In this document: one piece after another, positions 7,462-14,503 of the stretch
Layout of the letters: each line of letters opens with the position of its first letter
Position numbering within the stretch: the stretch's first letter is position 1
Source of the DNA: Pontibacter amylolyticus
GTDB taxonomy: Bacteria > Bacteroidota > Bacteroidia > Cytophagales > Hymenobacteraceae
Assembly: GCF_014638845.1 (NCBI RefSeq)
Contig: NZ_BMFP01000004.1
Coordinates: forward strand, 310,001 to 374,000
Length of the DNA: 64,000 nucleotides
Reading direction: 5' to 3'
Notes under the pieces: model-generated
Told to the model about the DNA's origin: nothing
The model's input: the letters and a program-made list of their open reading frames with translations, nothing else
Databases searched by the model: none
Translations under genes and position numbers: made by a program

Positions 7462-9269
7462 GCCAAAGATCCCCTGATCACTCTTTCAAGCTTTGGAACT
7501 TGCCATGAGTGACAATGTCCGACAGGCAATGAGACTTGTCTTTCATACACCTGCTCGATAAGTTCCACAGCTATACCAGCAAGTCCAGTAATTCTATTAA
7601 GGCGGGCAGGAGTCAATGGATGCCAGCACCCTACACCACGGGGCATATCTTCTTTTAAAGCAGCCAAGTGCTCTTCAACCCTGAAAGGTTCAAACCACTC
7701 ATGAAAAGCATCGGCGTCGAAACTGGAAGCAGAATCCGAATAGAAAAACAAGCGCTGCGCATGAAGACCCAGCGAGAGGCTGATAATCGGCACCTGGCCC
7801 GCAATGCCAAGAAACGGCAGCTCCCGCAACACCGTGTCTGAGGCTGTAGCATCAATGACAAGTGTGGCAGCATTCACTGCTTCTTCCAAGGCCTTATCTT
7901 TTGAAGTAGCTGAAACCGCAAGCCCCACCACGCTGGCCGAGGGGTTAGCATGGTTCAAACCGTAGGCGACGGAAATAGCCTTGTTCCTGTTTAGCTGTGG
8001 CAGGTTCAACGGGTGCCGGACCAGATTGCCAGCCTCCAGTAAGTCTGGATCCACTATGGTCATGTCAGTAACCCCCATACGGACCAACTGCTCAGCCAAA
8101 TGAGCGCCCAGAGCCCCTGCCCCTATCAAAAGCACATTCGCCTTACGTAAAGGGAGTGAAATCCTACCTCTGCTTTGCAAATCATTTGGATGCCAGTTTT
8201 CTGCTCTGCTCACCCATCGGACAGGCGAGGAGCTTCGAAGCGTATTTTCTACCAAAGAAATGCGAGCCTTGGCAGAAGCATTGGTTTTTGGCGACAAAAC
8301 AAGGGCTTGCCAGTGATACCTGTAGGGTTCTTCTTTTACTTTGCTTGGAATCGGCATGCCTACAAAAAGAAGAAGCTCGTTGTGGGTCCTGAGCTTAGCC
8401 AAGGAAGGTCTAAGTAAATCGATAAGCGATTTTCCTTGACTGGCCACAGCGTCAGTAAGTTCCTTCATGGTCGCAGGCACTTGCCAGCGGTTAATTACTG
8501 GGACCTCATCCAGGCGAACCCACAAAGCATCTTGATGGCTAGGCAATTGATCAATAGCTGTTCCCCAAGAAGGTTCATATACTGTTTTGTCACCTCTATG
8601 GTCCTTGAACTCCTGCACTATGGCAACATGGTTCAAATAGGATACAGCCGCAGTGCCAGCGTAAAAAGGACTCTGCTTCCAGTGAGAAAAAGAAACCTCA
8701 TCTTCATAATAAGCCAATGTAAATACCTTGTTCTTAGACTCAGTTGCTGTATACCTAAAGCCTGTGTCAAAGTCAGGTAGCTCAAAGTGATCCCCCGCGA
8801 CTGCTAAGGTGTCTGTAGCAGCGCATTGCAGCCATTCCAGCGCCCTCGCCGCATGCCAAACCACACGGTGCACGGTTGAGGTGGGCTCAGTCTCCATCGC
8901 ATTACGTGAAGCGGCAAACCCATGGGTTTCGCTTAGGCTACAGATATGTCCGTTGCGTACCGGCCACAGAGGGTGTACTCCTCCATTGTACTGCTGATGC
9001 TCAAAAGTCGCGGTTACTCCTTCCTGCCCGTTGGAAGGATGCACTTGTACTTTTCCCCAGGGGTCAACGCTGAAGTCAACGATGATTCCCCACTCTGTGA
9101 AACGGTAAACGTCCTTCGTCGGCTTTGTACCGAGCATCTCTAAGCGGATACGCAGTATCCAAGCATTGCTTGAGGGGATTGGCTCCCAGTCTCCCAGGAG
9201 CTCAATACCTCTCATTCCTGACATCAAGACACTGCTTTGGCCCAAAGCCAATTGGTCAAGCTCATTCAT
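7458..9269 (-). CDS. E2-E1 fusion (ThiF-type ubiquitin-activating-like enzyme)
   Basis: 603 residues. The N-terminal half (about 15-170) resembles prokaryotic E2 domains: HPLWPVRNGHICSLSE puts a candidate catalytic Cys at 110 after an HP...W motif. Residues about 180-350 form a linker or partner-binding region. The C-terminal ThiF/E1 domain shows the nucleotide loop GAGALG (383-388), VDPDLLEAGNLVRH (D407, D409, R418), K430 and VIDATASD (D473). A likely thioester Cys548 sits in GVGCWHP. The layout matches Cap2 of type II CBASS and other bacterial Ubl ligases, which activate and transfer a C-terminal glycine. It lies 11 bp after the YegP-like gene and overlaps the JAB gene. No nucleotide cyclase is nearby. 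Confidence 0.87.
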   Translation of the reverse strand: MNELDQLALGQSSVLMSGMRGIELLGDWEPIPSSNAWILRIRLEMLGTKPTKDVYRFTEWGIIVDFSVDPWGKVQVHPSNGQEGVTATFEHQQYNGGVHPLWPVRNGHICSLSETHGFAASRNAMETEPTSTVHRVVWHAARALEWLQCAATDTLAVAGDHFELPDFDTGFRYTATESKNKVFTLAYYEDEVSFSHWKQSPFYAGTAAVSYLNHVAIVQEFKDHRGDKTVYEPSWGTAIDQLPSHQDALWVRLDEVPVINRWQVPATMKELTDAVASQGKSLIDLLRPSLAKLRTHNELLLFVGMPIPSKVKEEPYRYHWQALVLSPKTNASAKARISLVENTLRSSSPVRWVSRAENWHPNDLQSRGRISLPLRKANVLLIGAGALGAHLAEQLVRMGVTDMTIVDPDLLEAGNLVRHPLNLPQLNRNKAISVAYGLNHANPSASVVGLAVSATSKDKALEEAVNAATLVIDATASDTVLRELPFLGIAGQVPIISLSLGLHAQRLFFYSDSASSFDADAFHEWFEPFRVEEHLAALKEDMPRGVGCWHPLTPARLNRITGLAGIAVELIEQVYERQVSLPVGHCHSWQVPKLERVIRGSLA

Positions 9270-9280
9270 AAGGCAGAAGA

Positions 9281-9724
9281 TTATGCGAATCGCCCTCCAC
9301 CGGTAGACCCGCCTTGGCTTGGAGGAATATAACCGCCTCCACTGTTGCCGCTGCTGTTCTGTTTACCGATCTCGCGAAGCAAGGCCTTAACGTTTTGAAT
9401 AGCCCGCGTTACATTGTACTCACTGGCATAGCCTTCCGAGCCGTCGGCCAGAACTTTGTTGTTCTTAGCCTGGAAGCGCCAGCGCCACTCACCTGCTTTG
9501 TCTTCGAAATACTCCCATTCCGGCCCGTGACCGGACTCTTCATCTCGGGACACTTTTCGCTCTGGGGCATTTGGCCCCAATGTTGTGAACAGGGCCGCTC
9601 CTTTCTCGCAGTCCTTACGGTCGTTGTAACCTTCTCCTGAGTCAGCCACAATTGCGCCGTTGTCATCCTTTAGGCGCCAGCGCCATTCAAGACTTTTGTC
9701 TTGATAAAAATTGAATCCTTTCAT
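9281..9724 (-). CDS. Two-repeat YegP/DUF1508 protein with Gly-rich C-tail
   Basis: 147 residues. There are two YegP-like repeats, about 4-50 (FYQDKSLEWRWRLKDDNG, ADSGEGYNDRKDCEKGA) and about 68-115 (YFEDKAGEWRWRFQAKNNK, ADGSEGYASEYNVTRAI). They are followed by a disordered tail from 121 rich in Gly and Ser that ends S-T-G-G-G-R-F-A. It is the first gene of a tight operon with the E2-E1 and JAB genes. The role of YegP domains is not established. Because E1 enzymes act on C-terminal glycines and JAB peptidases trim short tails, this protein may be the conjugated modifier or the target. That is inference from context and the tail. Confidence 0.8.
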   Translation of the reverse strand: MKGFNFYQDKSLEWRWRLKDDNGAIVADSGEGYNDRKDCEKGAALFTTLGPNAPERKVSRDEESGHGPEWEYFEDKAGEWRWRFQAKNNKVLADGSEGYASEYNVTRAIQNVKALLREIGKQNSSGNSGGGYIPPSQGGSTGGGRFA

Positions 9725-9835
9725 GTGTTGAGTTAAATGTTATAAAATATGGAATGTTAAAAGCTGATGATAGACTCTTTTTATCATTAATTTTCAGACG
9801 CCTATTTAATTTACTTTATTCTCTTTTGTTCTATA

Positions 9836-9843
9836 CAAAGCTA
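9836..9843 (-). promoter_or_regulatory. -7 element of the YegP/E2-E1/JAB operon
   Basis: TAGCTTTG on the minus strand matches the Bacteroidota -7 consensus TAnnTTTG, about 110 bp upstream of the YegP-like start codon. No good -33 TTTG is present at the expected spacing. That region is occupied by the operator palindrome at 9849-9875, which would let a bound repressor block sigma-factor access. Confidence 0.5.
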
Positions 9844-9848
9844 TAGCT

Positions 9849-9875
9849 CTTGAACGCAACCTATTTGCGTTCAAG
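9849..9875. promoter_or_regulatory. Operator palindrome for the divergent WYL regulator
   Basis: CTTGAACGCAA - CCTAT - TTGCGTTCAAG has perfect 11-bp arms and a 5-bp spacer. It lies in the gap between the WYL gene (start 9910) and the leftward operon, just upstream of that operon's -7 element. Palindromes in this position are bound by WYL repressors such as BrxR and CapW. It is the only perfect palindrome of this length in the gap. Binding by the neighbouring protein is inference. Confidence 0.75.
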
Positions 9876-9909
9876 TAAAAAAATGTAAATTGTTGAAAAA
9901 TAATTTGGT

Positions 9910-10917
9910 ATGCCGCAGAATAAGCAAGCATATGTGCGAATGAGGGTAATTGATGATTGCTTGAGAAGCAAGATCAGGAAGTATTGGTCAAAGACTGACT
10001 TAATTGAAAAAATTAGTAACACAAAAGACATTAAGATAAGCGAAAGAACCCTCGATTATGATATCTACTTGATGCGTAACTGTTCTCAGCTCAACTACAA
10101 TGCTCCAATAGGGTACTCGAAGAAAGAAAACGGCTACTTTTACTCAGATTCTAACTTCTCCATAGCCAATCTGCCCTTAAACGAAATTGAGTTTAACGCA
10201 CTTGCAACGGCTGCTGCAACACTAAACCAGTTTAAGCACATATCTGTCTTTCGGGAATTTGCCTCAACAGTAGATAAGGTAATCAACCTTGTACAGCACA
10301 TAGAATATCAAAGGTCGGAAACCGGTTTGAAGTTCATGGACTTTGAGGAAGCTCCGTATTCTGTAGGCAATGAGCATTTAGACATACTTATTGATGCAAC
10401 CAGGCATAAATACCCAGTTAGACTGATATATAAGAAATTTGATGCTGCCAGACCCAAACCACGTACAGTTAGTCCATATTTGCTCAAGGAGTACCGCAAC
10501 AGGTGGTATTTAGTAGGATTACAACATGAGACAGGCAGCCTGAGAAAATTTGCATTAGACAGAATCTGTAGTCTTGAGCCTACTCGGGATACTGTGTTTA
10601 TGGATAACTATGGGTTCAACCCTCAACTTCATTTTAAAAATGCCATTGGTATTTCTTTGGAAGAAGAAACAGTAGAGGACGTAACTCTATCTTTTACTCC
10701 ACATGACGGGAATTACATAAAGACACAGTATCTTCATAGCTCTCAGGAAATTCTAATTGATGACAAAACAGAGCTAAGAGTAAGGCTAAAGGTGGTGATT
10801 AACTATGAGCTTATTTCTACTATTCTAAGTTTTGGAATGGCTGTTAAGGTTATTGAACCTGCAGTTTTGAAGCAAAAAGTAATCGATAACTTAAAGAGTT
10901 GTCTTCAACTTTATTAG
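9910..10917 (+). CDS. WYL-domain transcriptional regulator of defence operon
   Basis: 335 residues. An N-terminal winged helix-turn-helix (about 8-60, with DLIEKIS and SERTLDYDIYLMR) is followed by a WYL domain (about 150-225: YPVRLIYKKF, PYLLKEYRNRWYLVG, FALDRI) and a C-terminal WCX-like extension to 335. WYL regulators (BrxR of BREX, CapW of CBASS) repress defence operons and respond to a nucleic-acid-type signal. The gene is divergent from the YegP/E2-E1/JAB operon with a 185-bp gap holding a perfect palindrome 34 bp before its own start. It probably represses both directions. Confidence 0.88.
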   Translation: MPQNKQAYVRMRVIDDCLRSKIRKYWSKTDLIEKISNTKDIKISERTLDYDIYLMRNCSQLNYNAPIGYSKKENGYFYSDSNFSIANLPLNEIEFNALATAAATLNQFKHISVFREFASTVDKVINLVQHIEYQRSETGLKFMDFEEAPYSVGNEHLDILIDATRHKYPVRLIYKKFDAARPKPRTVSPYLLKEYRNRWYLVGLQHETGSLRKFALDRICSLEPTRDTVFMDNYGFNPQLHFKNAIGISLEEETVEDVTLSFTPHDGNYIKTQYLHSSQEILIDDKTELRVRLKVVINYELISTILSFGMAVKVIEPAVLKQKVIDNLKSCLQLY

Positions 10918-11033
10918 AGACTACTCATTTTAGGATTTAGTAGTATTAATTATAACCACCCTTAATCACATAATCTAGGTATCAACTAATGCTTGTCTGA
11001 AGTGATGAATTTTCTTAATGTGATAAATGGACC

Positions 11034-11504
11034 CTACAAGAGCCCTTCATCTGCCATGGAATAATAGGTCTCGCTGGTGAGGATAATGTGATCCAGTACA
11101 ACAATGTCGAGCAGTTCTCCGCCTTGCTTCATTTTCTTTGTCAATTGTAAGTCTGCCGCACTCGGCTTGGTGTTGCCGGAGGGGTGGTTGTGGCAGAGGA
11201 TGATGGAGCTGGCGCAAGCTTTAAGCGCTGCAGCGAAGATAAGCTTCGGGTCAGCCACCGTGCCTGCCACGCCTCCGGTTGAAAGCTCGTAAATGCCCAG
11301 CACCCTGTTGGCCCTGTTGAGAAGCATTACCTTGAACTGCTCCACAAACTCTATCTTTCCTGTATCCCAGCTTTGGCGGAGCACCGCTGCGCTGTCAGTG
11401 GAACTGGTTACCTGTGGACGCTCGGATGGTTTTACTTTGGAGCGGTAAGTCAGCTTGATTTCTGCTACTCTGTTTAATCCGGATTTTTTAGTCAGCTTTT
11501 CCAT
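11034..11504 (-). CDS. RadC-like JAB-domain protein (mobile-element type)
   Basis: 156 residues. The RadC JAB domain covers about 28-155, with ILCHNHPSGNTKPSAAD giving H105, H107, S115 and D118 of the JAMM zinc site. The N-terminal helix-hairpin-helix part of housekeeping RadC is missing. Short RadC proteins like this are common accessory genes of Bacteroidota mobile elements and are proposed to counter host or element restriction, but their biochemical role is unsettled. It is separate from the E2-E1 operon (the WYL gene lies between), so I do not treat it as part of that system. Confidence 0.82.
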   Translation of the reverse strand: MEKLTKKSGLNRVAEIKLTYRSKVKPSERPQVTSSTDSAAVLRQSWDTGKIEFVEQFKVMLLNRANRVLGIYELSTGGVAGTVADPKLIFAAALKACASSIILCHNHPSGNTKPSAADLQLTKKMKQGGELLDIVVLDHIILTSETYYSMADEGLL

Positions 11505-12142
11505 AATCTTGTTCTTTTAAGTATGAGGAATTGATTATGGTGCCCTCACTGCCTCCGGGATCGGACTGAGGGCATAGGTGGAGCCTGTAAAAATGCGGAG
11601 GGCTCCTTTCAGGGATACCCATTTTTTCAGGACTACCTTGTCCCGTGTCCGGGCCGCAAGGCTACCTTTGCGCCGAAATGAATGACAGTGGACTTTTGCT
11701 TTGAAGTGTCCTAAGTAGTGTTCTTACAGGATTGTCTTTTATTTGGACTTCCTACTAAGGCAATTGCTTCTATTTGCAGGTTCTGAAAACTCATGTCTTG
11801 TTTTAAAGACAAATTAGATGAATTTGTCGGGTATTTAAGTCGCTCAACAACTCCTGACTGTAGTTTACCAAGTTCTTCGTCAGGCTCCATAGCAAGATAA
11901 ATACTGATCAGCCCTCTTCTAACTCCAATCAAGATGGTTATAGGCAGGTGCTGGCACTCAGAAAGAGCTGCTATGCTAAACCGTCATCCACCTCCTCTCT
12001 TATCTAGCCATACCATATAGGCCACCCAACTACGAGCGTAAGCCCATCAAGTTTCTGAAAAATAGCCTTTTCTTCTGTTCTGGAACAGAATTTTCCAAAA
12101 AGCCTTCCTCTACCTTTATACTACACCAAAAGGGGAAGGGAT
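11505..12142. other. 638-bp gene-free stretch with conserved-looking leader
   Basis: No convincing gene is present. The part next to the RadC-like gene (about 11530-11690) reads on the minus strand as a series of related units: CAAAGGTAGCCTTGCGG, ACAAGGTAGTCCTGAAAA, GGGTATCCCTGAAAGGAG. That suggests a structured leader RNA or an element-specific control region. A TACCTTTG (-7-like) occurs on the plus strand at 11663-11670. Further right are the palindrome TTCTGTTC-TG-GAACAGAA (12073-12090) and a weak -7 TACCTTTA (12111-12118) that could serve the MauE-like gene. A 73-codon frame at 11711-11932 on the minus strand was not convincing. Confidence 0.4.
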
Positions 12143-12622
12143 ATGAATAGAAAGGTAGTTATAGAGGGCATCACAGCACTGCTGATCCTGCTGTTCTTCT
12201 ACACGGCACTGAGCAAACTGCTGGATCTGCAAGCCTTCCAGGGGCAGCTGGTGCTGCAGCCTTTCCCTGCCGGATGGGAAAGTGTGCTGCTGTGGGCGCT
12301 GCCCCTGACGGAGCTACTGGTTTGTGTTCTGCTTTTCTTCCCACGGACACGGCAGCAGGGACTCTACCTGGCAACGCTCCTGATGTCGATTTTCACTTTG
12401 TACGTTGCCCTGATCCTTTCACGCGCTTTCGGCTACATCCCCTGCAGCTGCGGGGGTGTGCTGGAGCGGATGGACTGGGAGACGCACCTGGTCTTCAATG
12501 TGGTTTTTCTGGCTTTAGCGATAACAGCGACGATACTTTATATACGATCAGTCCGGCAGGAGCCTGCTGTGCGGGCAACCGCCGGGCTGTTTAAGAGAAA
12601 GGAGGGAAGCGGCAAAGAGTAA
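12143..12622 (+). CDS. MauE/DoxX-family redox-associated membrane protein
   Basis: 159 residues with four predicted membrane helices (about 7-27, 46-66, 74-95, 115-136). A Cys pair sits in the loop after helix 3 (FGYIPCSCGGVLERMDW, C101 and C103), a hallmark of the MauE branch of the DoxX-like superfamily. MauE-type proteins are thought to handle disulfide chemistry for periplasmic partners. It precedes a small exported peptide with two Cys and faces a SusD-SusC-TlpA operon, so a shared thiol-redox role is plausible. The basic C-terminal tail is probably cytoplasmic. Confidence 0.78.
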   Translation: MNRKVVIEGITALLILLFFYTALSKLLDLQAFQGQLVLQPFPAGWESVLLWALPLTELLVCVLLFFPRTRQQGLYLATLLMSIFTLYVALILSRAFGYIPCSCGGVLERMDWETHLVFNVVFLALAITATILYIRSVRQEPAVRATAGLFKRKEGSGKE

Positions 12623-12765
12623 GCACGGAAACAGCGCAGCAGGGGAGCCCCGCTGCATGGGAAACGACAGTATAAATTCTCCGACTGGGCAGGGGCTCGG
12701 GAGCCAGTCGGAGCAGGTGATCGCCTGAACCTGCCAATCTCAGGCAACATTTAATTTTTAATACC

Positions 12766-13062
12766 ATGAAAAAGATGAATTTGAGTATGCTCGCCATTTT
12801 GCTGGGGACAGCACTGGCGGTTGCCGGAGTCGAGGGGAACTCGCAGCCGGAAGAGCAACAGGAGCAGTGGTTCCTGCTGCAGATGGGAGGTGATCCCTCT
12901 GATCCGAATGACTACACCATCACCGGTGGGTCACCGTCCAACTGCGTGGTGGGCGACCACCGCTGCGCTATTCTAGCGGAGGAGGATGCCACGAACCCAG
13001 GTAAGCCGACGCAGGATGGTGTAGATGACCCTGCAAGGGAAGTGTTCCGCAGCCAACAGTAG
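12766..13062 (+). CDS. Small exported DUF6520-like peptide
   Basis: 98 residues. A signal peptide covers about 1-24 (KKMNLSMLAILLGTALAVAG). The mature part has an aromatic motif (EQWFLLQMGGDPSDPNDY), then C60 and C67 in NCVVGDHRCAI. This is the pattern of the DUF6520 family of small Bacteroidota exported proteins, which recur beside MauE-like genes. The function is unknown. The two Cys could form a disulfide handled by the adjacent MauE-like protein. It ends just before a strong hairpin terminator. Confidence 0.72.
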   Translation: MKKMNLSMLAILLGTALAVAGVEGNSQPEEQQEQWFLLQMGGDPSDPNDYTITGGSPSNCVVGDHRCAILAEEDATNPGKPTQDGVDDPAREVFRSQQ

Positions 13063-13087
13063 CTAAGGAGGCGCTTTGCTGAATAAG

Positions 13088-13119
13088 AAAAGCCTGATGC
13101 GTATGCGCATCAGGCTTTT
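13088..13119. terminator. Bidirectional hairpin terminator
   Basis: AAAAGCCTGATGCG - TATG - CGCATCAGGCTTTT has perfect 14-bp arms, followed by a T-run. It sits between the convergent DUF6520-like gene and the SusD gene and can serve both. Confidence 0.9.
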
Positions 13120-13129
13120 TGGTGTGAGC

Positions 13130-14485
13130 TCAGTTCTGCTGAATACCGCTTATTTCTATCACTCTTTGCGGGATCGGGAAAACGTAGCTGGGATCCCCCG
13201 GCGGAAGTGTGCGTGTGCCCTCGGGTAGCTCCCGGCTGAGGGAAATGGCGTAGCGGCTGTCCCTGTTGAGGCGGCGCAGGTCAGACCAGCGCAGGCTTCG
13301 GAAAGCCAGCTCTTTTCTACGCTCCTCCAGGATGATGTCCAATGCTTGGGTGCCGTCAGTAGCTTCCAGGGGCGTGAAGGTACCGGCCTTCCAGCGTTTT
13401 TCCAGAAGGACATTGAGCGTGGCCATGGCCGGCCCCGCCTGACCCAACCGGGCAAGGCACTCGGCGCGGATCAGGTACAGCTCGTCGGTGGCGAGCCCGG
13501 TGAAGAGGAGAATGGACCCGGCGTAACTTCCCCGGAAGCCAATATTGCCGGGGTCGTACACGCGGTAGAAGACCTCCCGGCGCAGATCATCCTCCCCATA
13601 GAGCGCGTACAGGTCGGGGTTCACTTTTCCCGCCGGGTAGTAAGTGCCGGAGAGCATAAACATGGTGGTATGGAAAATCACCTCTTCGTTCATACCCGGA
13701 ATGGGGTTCGCTGCGCTCAGATCCAGCAGGTTGTAGTCCAGCAGCCGGTCATGCAGACTGAGGGCCCTGTCTGCATAGGAAAGGGCCTCGGCGTAGCGCT
13801 CCTGCTGCAGCAGGGTGCGGGCGAGCAGCGCGAAGGCGGCCGGCTTGGAAGGCCGGGTCTTGTAGGCTGGCACTTCCGGTAGCAGCTCTGCGGCCGTTTT
13901 CAGGTCTGCCAGCACCTGGTCGTAACTTTCCTGCACAGATGCCCTGCCAGCTCGCTCGTTGATGTCAGGGCTCAGTTTGAGCACAATGCCTGGGTCCTGG
14001 GCTGCCGTAGCTTCACTGTATGGCACCGCATAGACCTGCAGCAGGTTGTAGAAGGCGTTTGCCCGGTAGAAAAGCGCGCTCCCCCTGATCATGTCCCACT
14101 CGCTTTGCTGGTGAGGGGCAGGCTCCAGTTTCTCTGTGCCCCCCAGCACCAGGTTGGCATACAGCACCGCATTGTAAGAAAGAGACCAGTCGTTGCGGTC
14201 ACTGTCATTGTAGACATCCCGCTCCCAGGCATAGACGTTCCTGACCGTCAGACTGGAGAGGGCGTTCCAGTCTGCAGGCCTGATGTAGAGGTTGTCAGCG
14301 GCGACTTCGCCGGTAAAAGGGGTTTCCTGGTTCAGCACGAAGGTGTTGTCAAGTAGGCGCAGGAGGTTTTCGAGCCTGTCAGTCGGGATTGCCAGCGACT
14401 TGTCGGGCTTTACGTCCAGAAAATGCTCGCAGGATGAAAGGAAAACCACCAGGAGCAGGGTGAAAATGCATTTTAACTTTTTCAT
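13130..14485 (-). CDS. RagB/SusD-family nutrient-binding lipoprotein
   Basis: 451 residues. The lipoprotein signal ends LLVVFLSSC with the lipidated Cys at 19, then EHFLDVKPDKS, the standard SusD N-terminus. The rest shows SusD-type helical (TPR-like) segments such as ALLARTLLQQERYAEALSYADRAL, and the C-terminal block TDELYLIRAECLARLGQ and EERRKELAFRSLRWSDLRRL. SusD proteins sit on the cell surface as the lid of a SusC transporter. The gene is 18 bp downstream of SusC in the same operon. The substrate is unknown, and no glycoside hydrolase or protease is nearby to suggest one. Confidence 0.93.
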   Translation of the reverse strand: MKKLKCIFTLLLVVFLSSCEHFLDVKPDKSLAIPTDRLENLLRLLDNTFVLNQETPFTGEVAADNLYIRPADWNALSSLTVRNVYAWERDVYNDSDRNDWSLSYNAVLYANLVLGGTEKLEPAPHQQSEWDMIRGSALFYRANAFYNLLQVYAVPYSEATAAQDPGIVLKLSPDINERAGRASVQESYDQVLADLKTAAELLPEVPAYKTRPSKPAAFALLARTLLQQERYAEALSYADRALSLHDRLLDYNLLDLSAANPIPGMNEEVIFHTTMFMLSGTYYPAGKVNPDLYALYGEDDLRREVFYRVYDPGNIGFRGSYAGSILLFTGLATDELYLIRAECLARLGQAGPAMATLNVLLEKRWKAGTFTPLEATDGTQALDIILEERRKELAFRSLRWSDLRRLNRDSRYAISLSRELPEGTRTLPPGDPSYVFPIPQRVIEISGIQQN

Positions 14486-14503
14486 GGTATAGGTCTTTTA
14501 GAG

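Noticed and set aside
6976..11504. Type II CBASS locus
   Set aside because: E2-E1 and JAB genes fit Cap2/Cap3, but no CD-NTase or effector gene is present on either side; the neighbours are a YegP protein, a WYL regulator, RadC and a DUF1016 nuclease.
11034..11504. RadC-like JAB protein as second deconjugase of the operon
   Set aside because: It has the RadC-specific HNHPSG context, is separated by the WYL gene, and is common in mobile elements without E1/E2 genes.
11711..11932. 73-codon minus-strand frame
   Set aside because: No family, no good start context, and no conserved pattern; kept only as part of the gene-free stretch.
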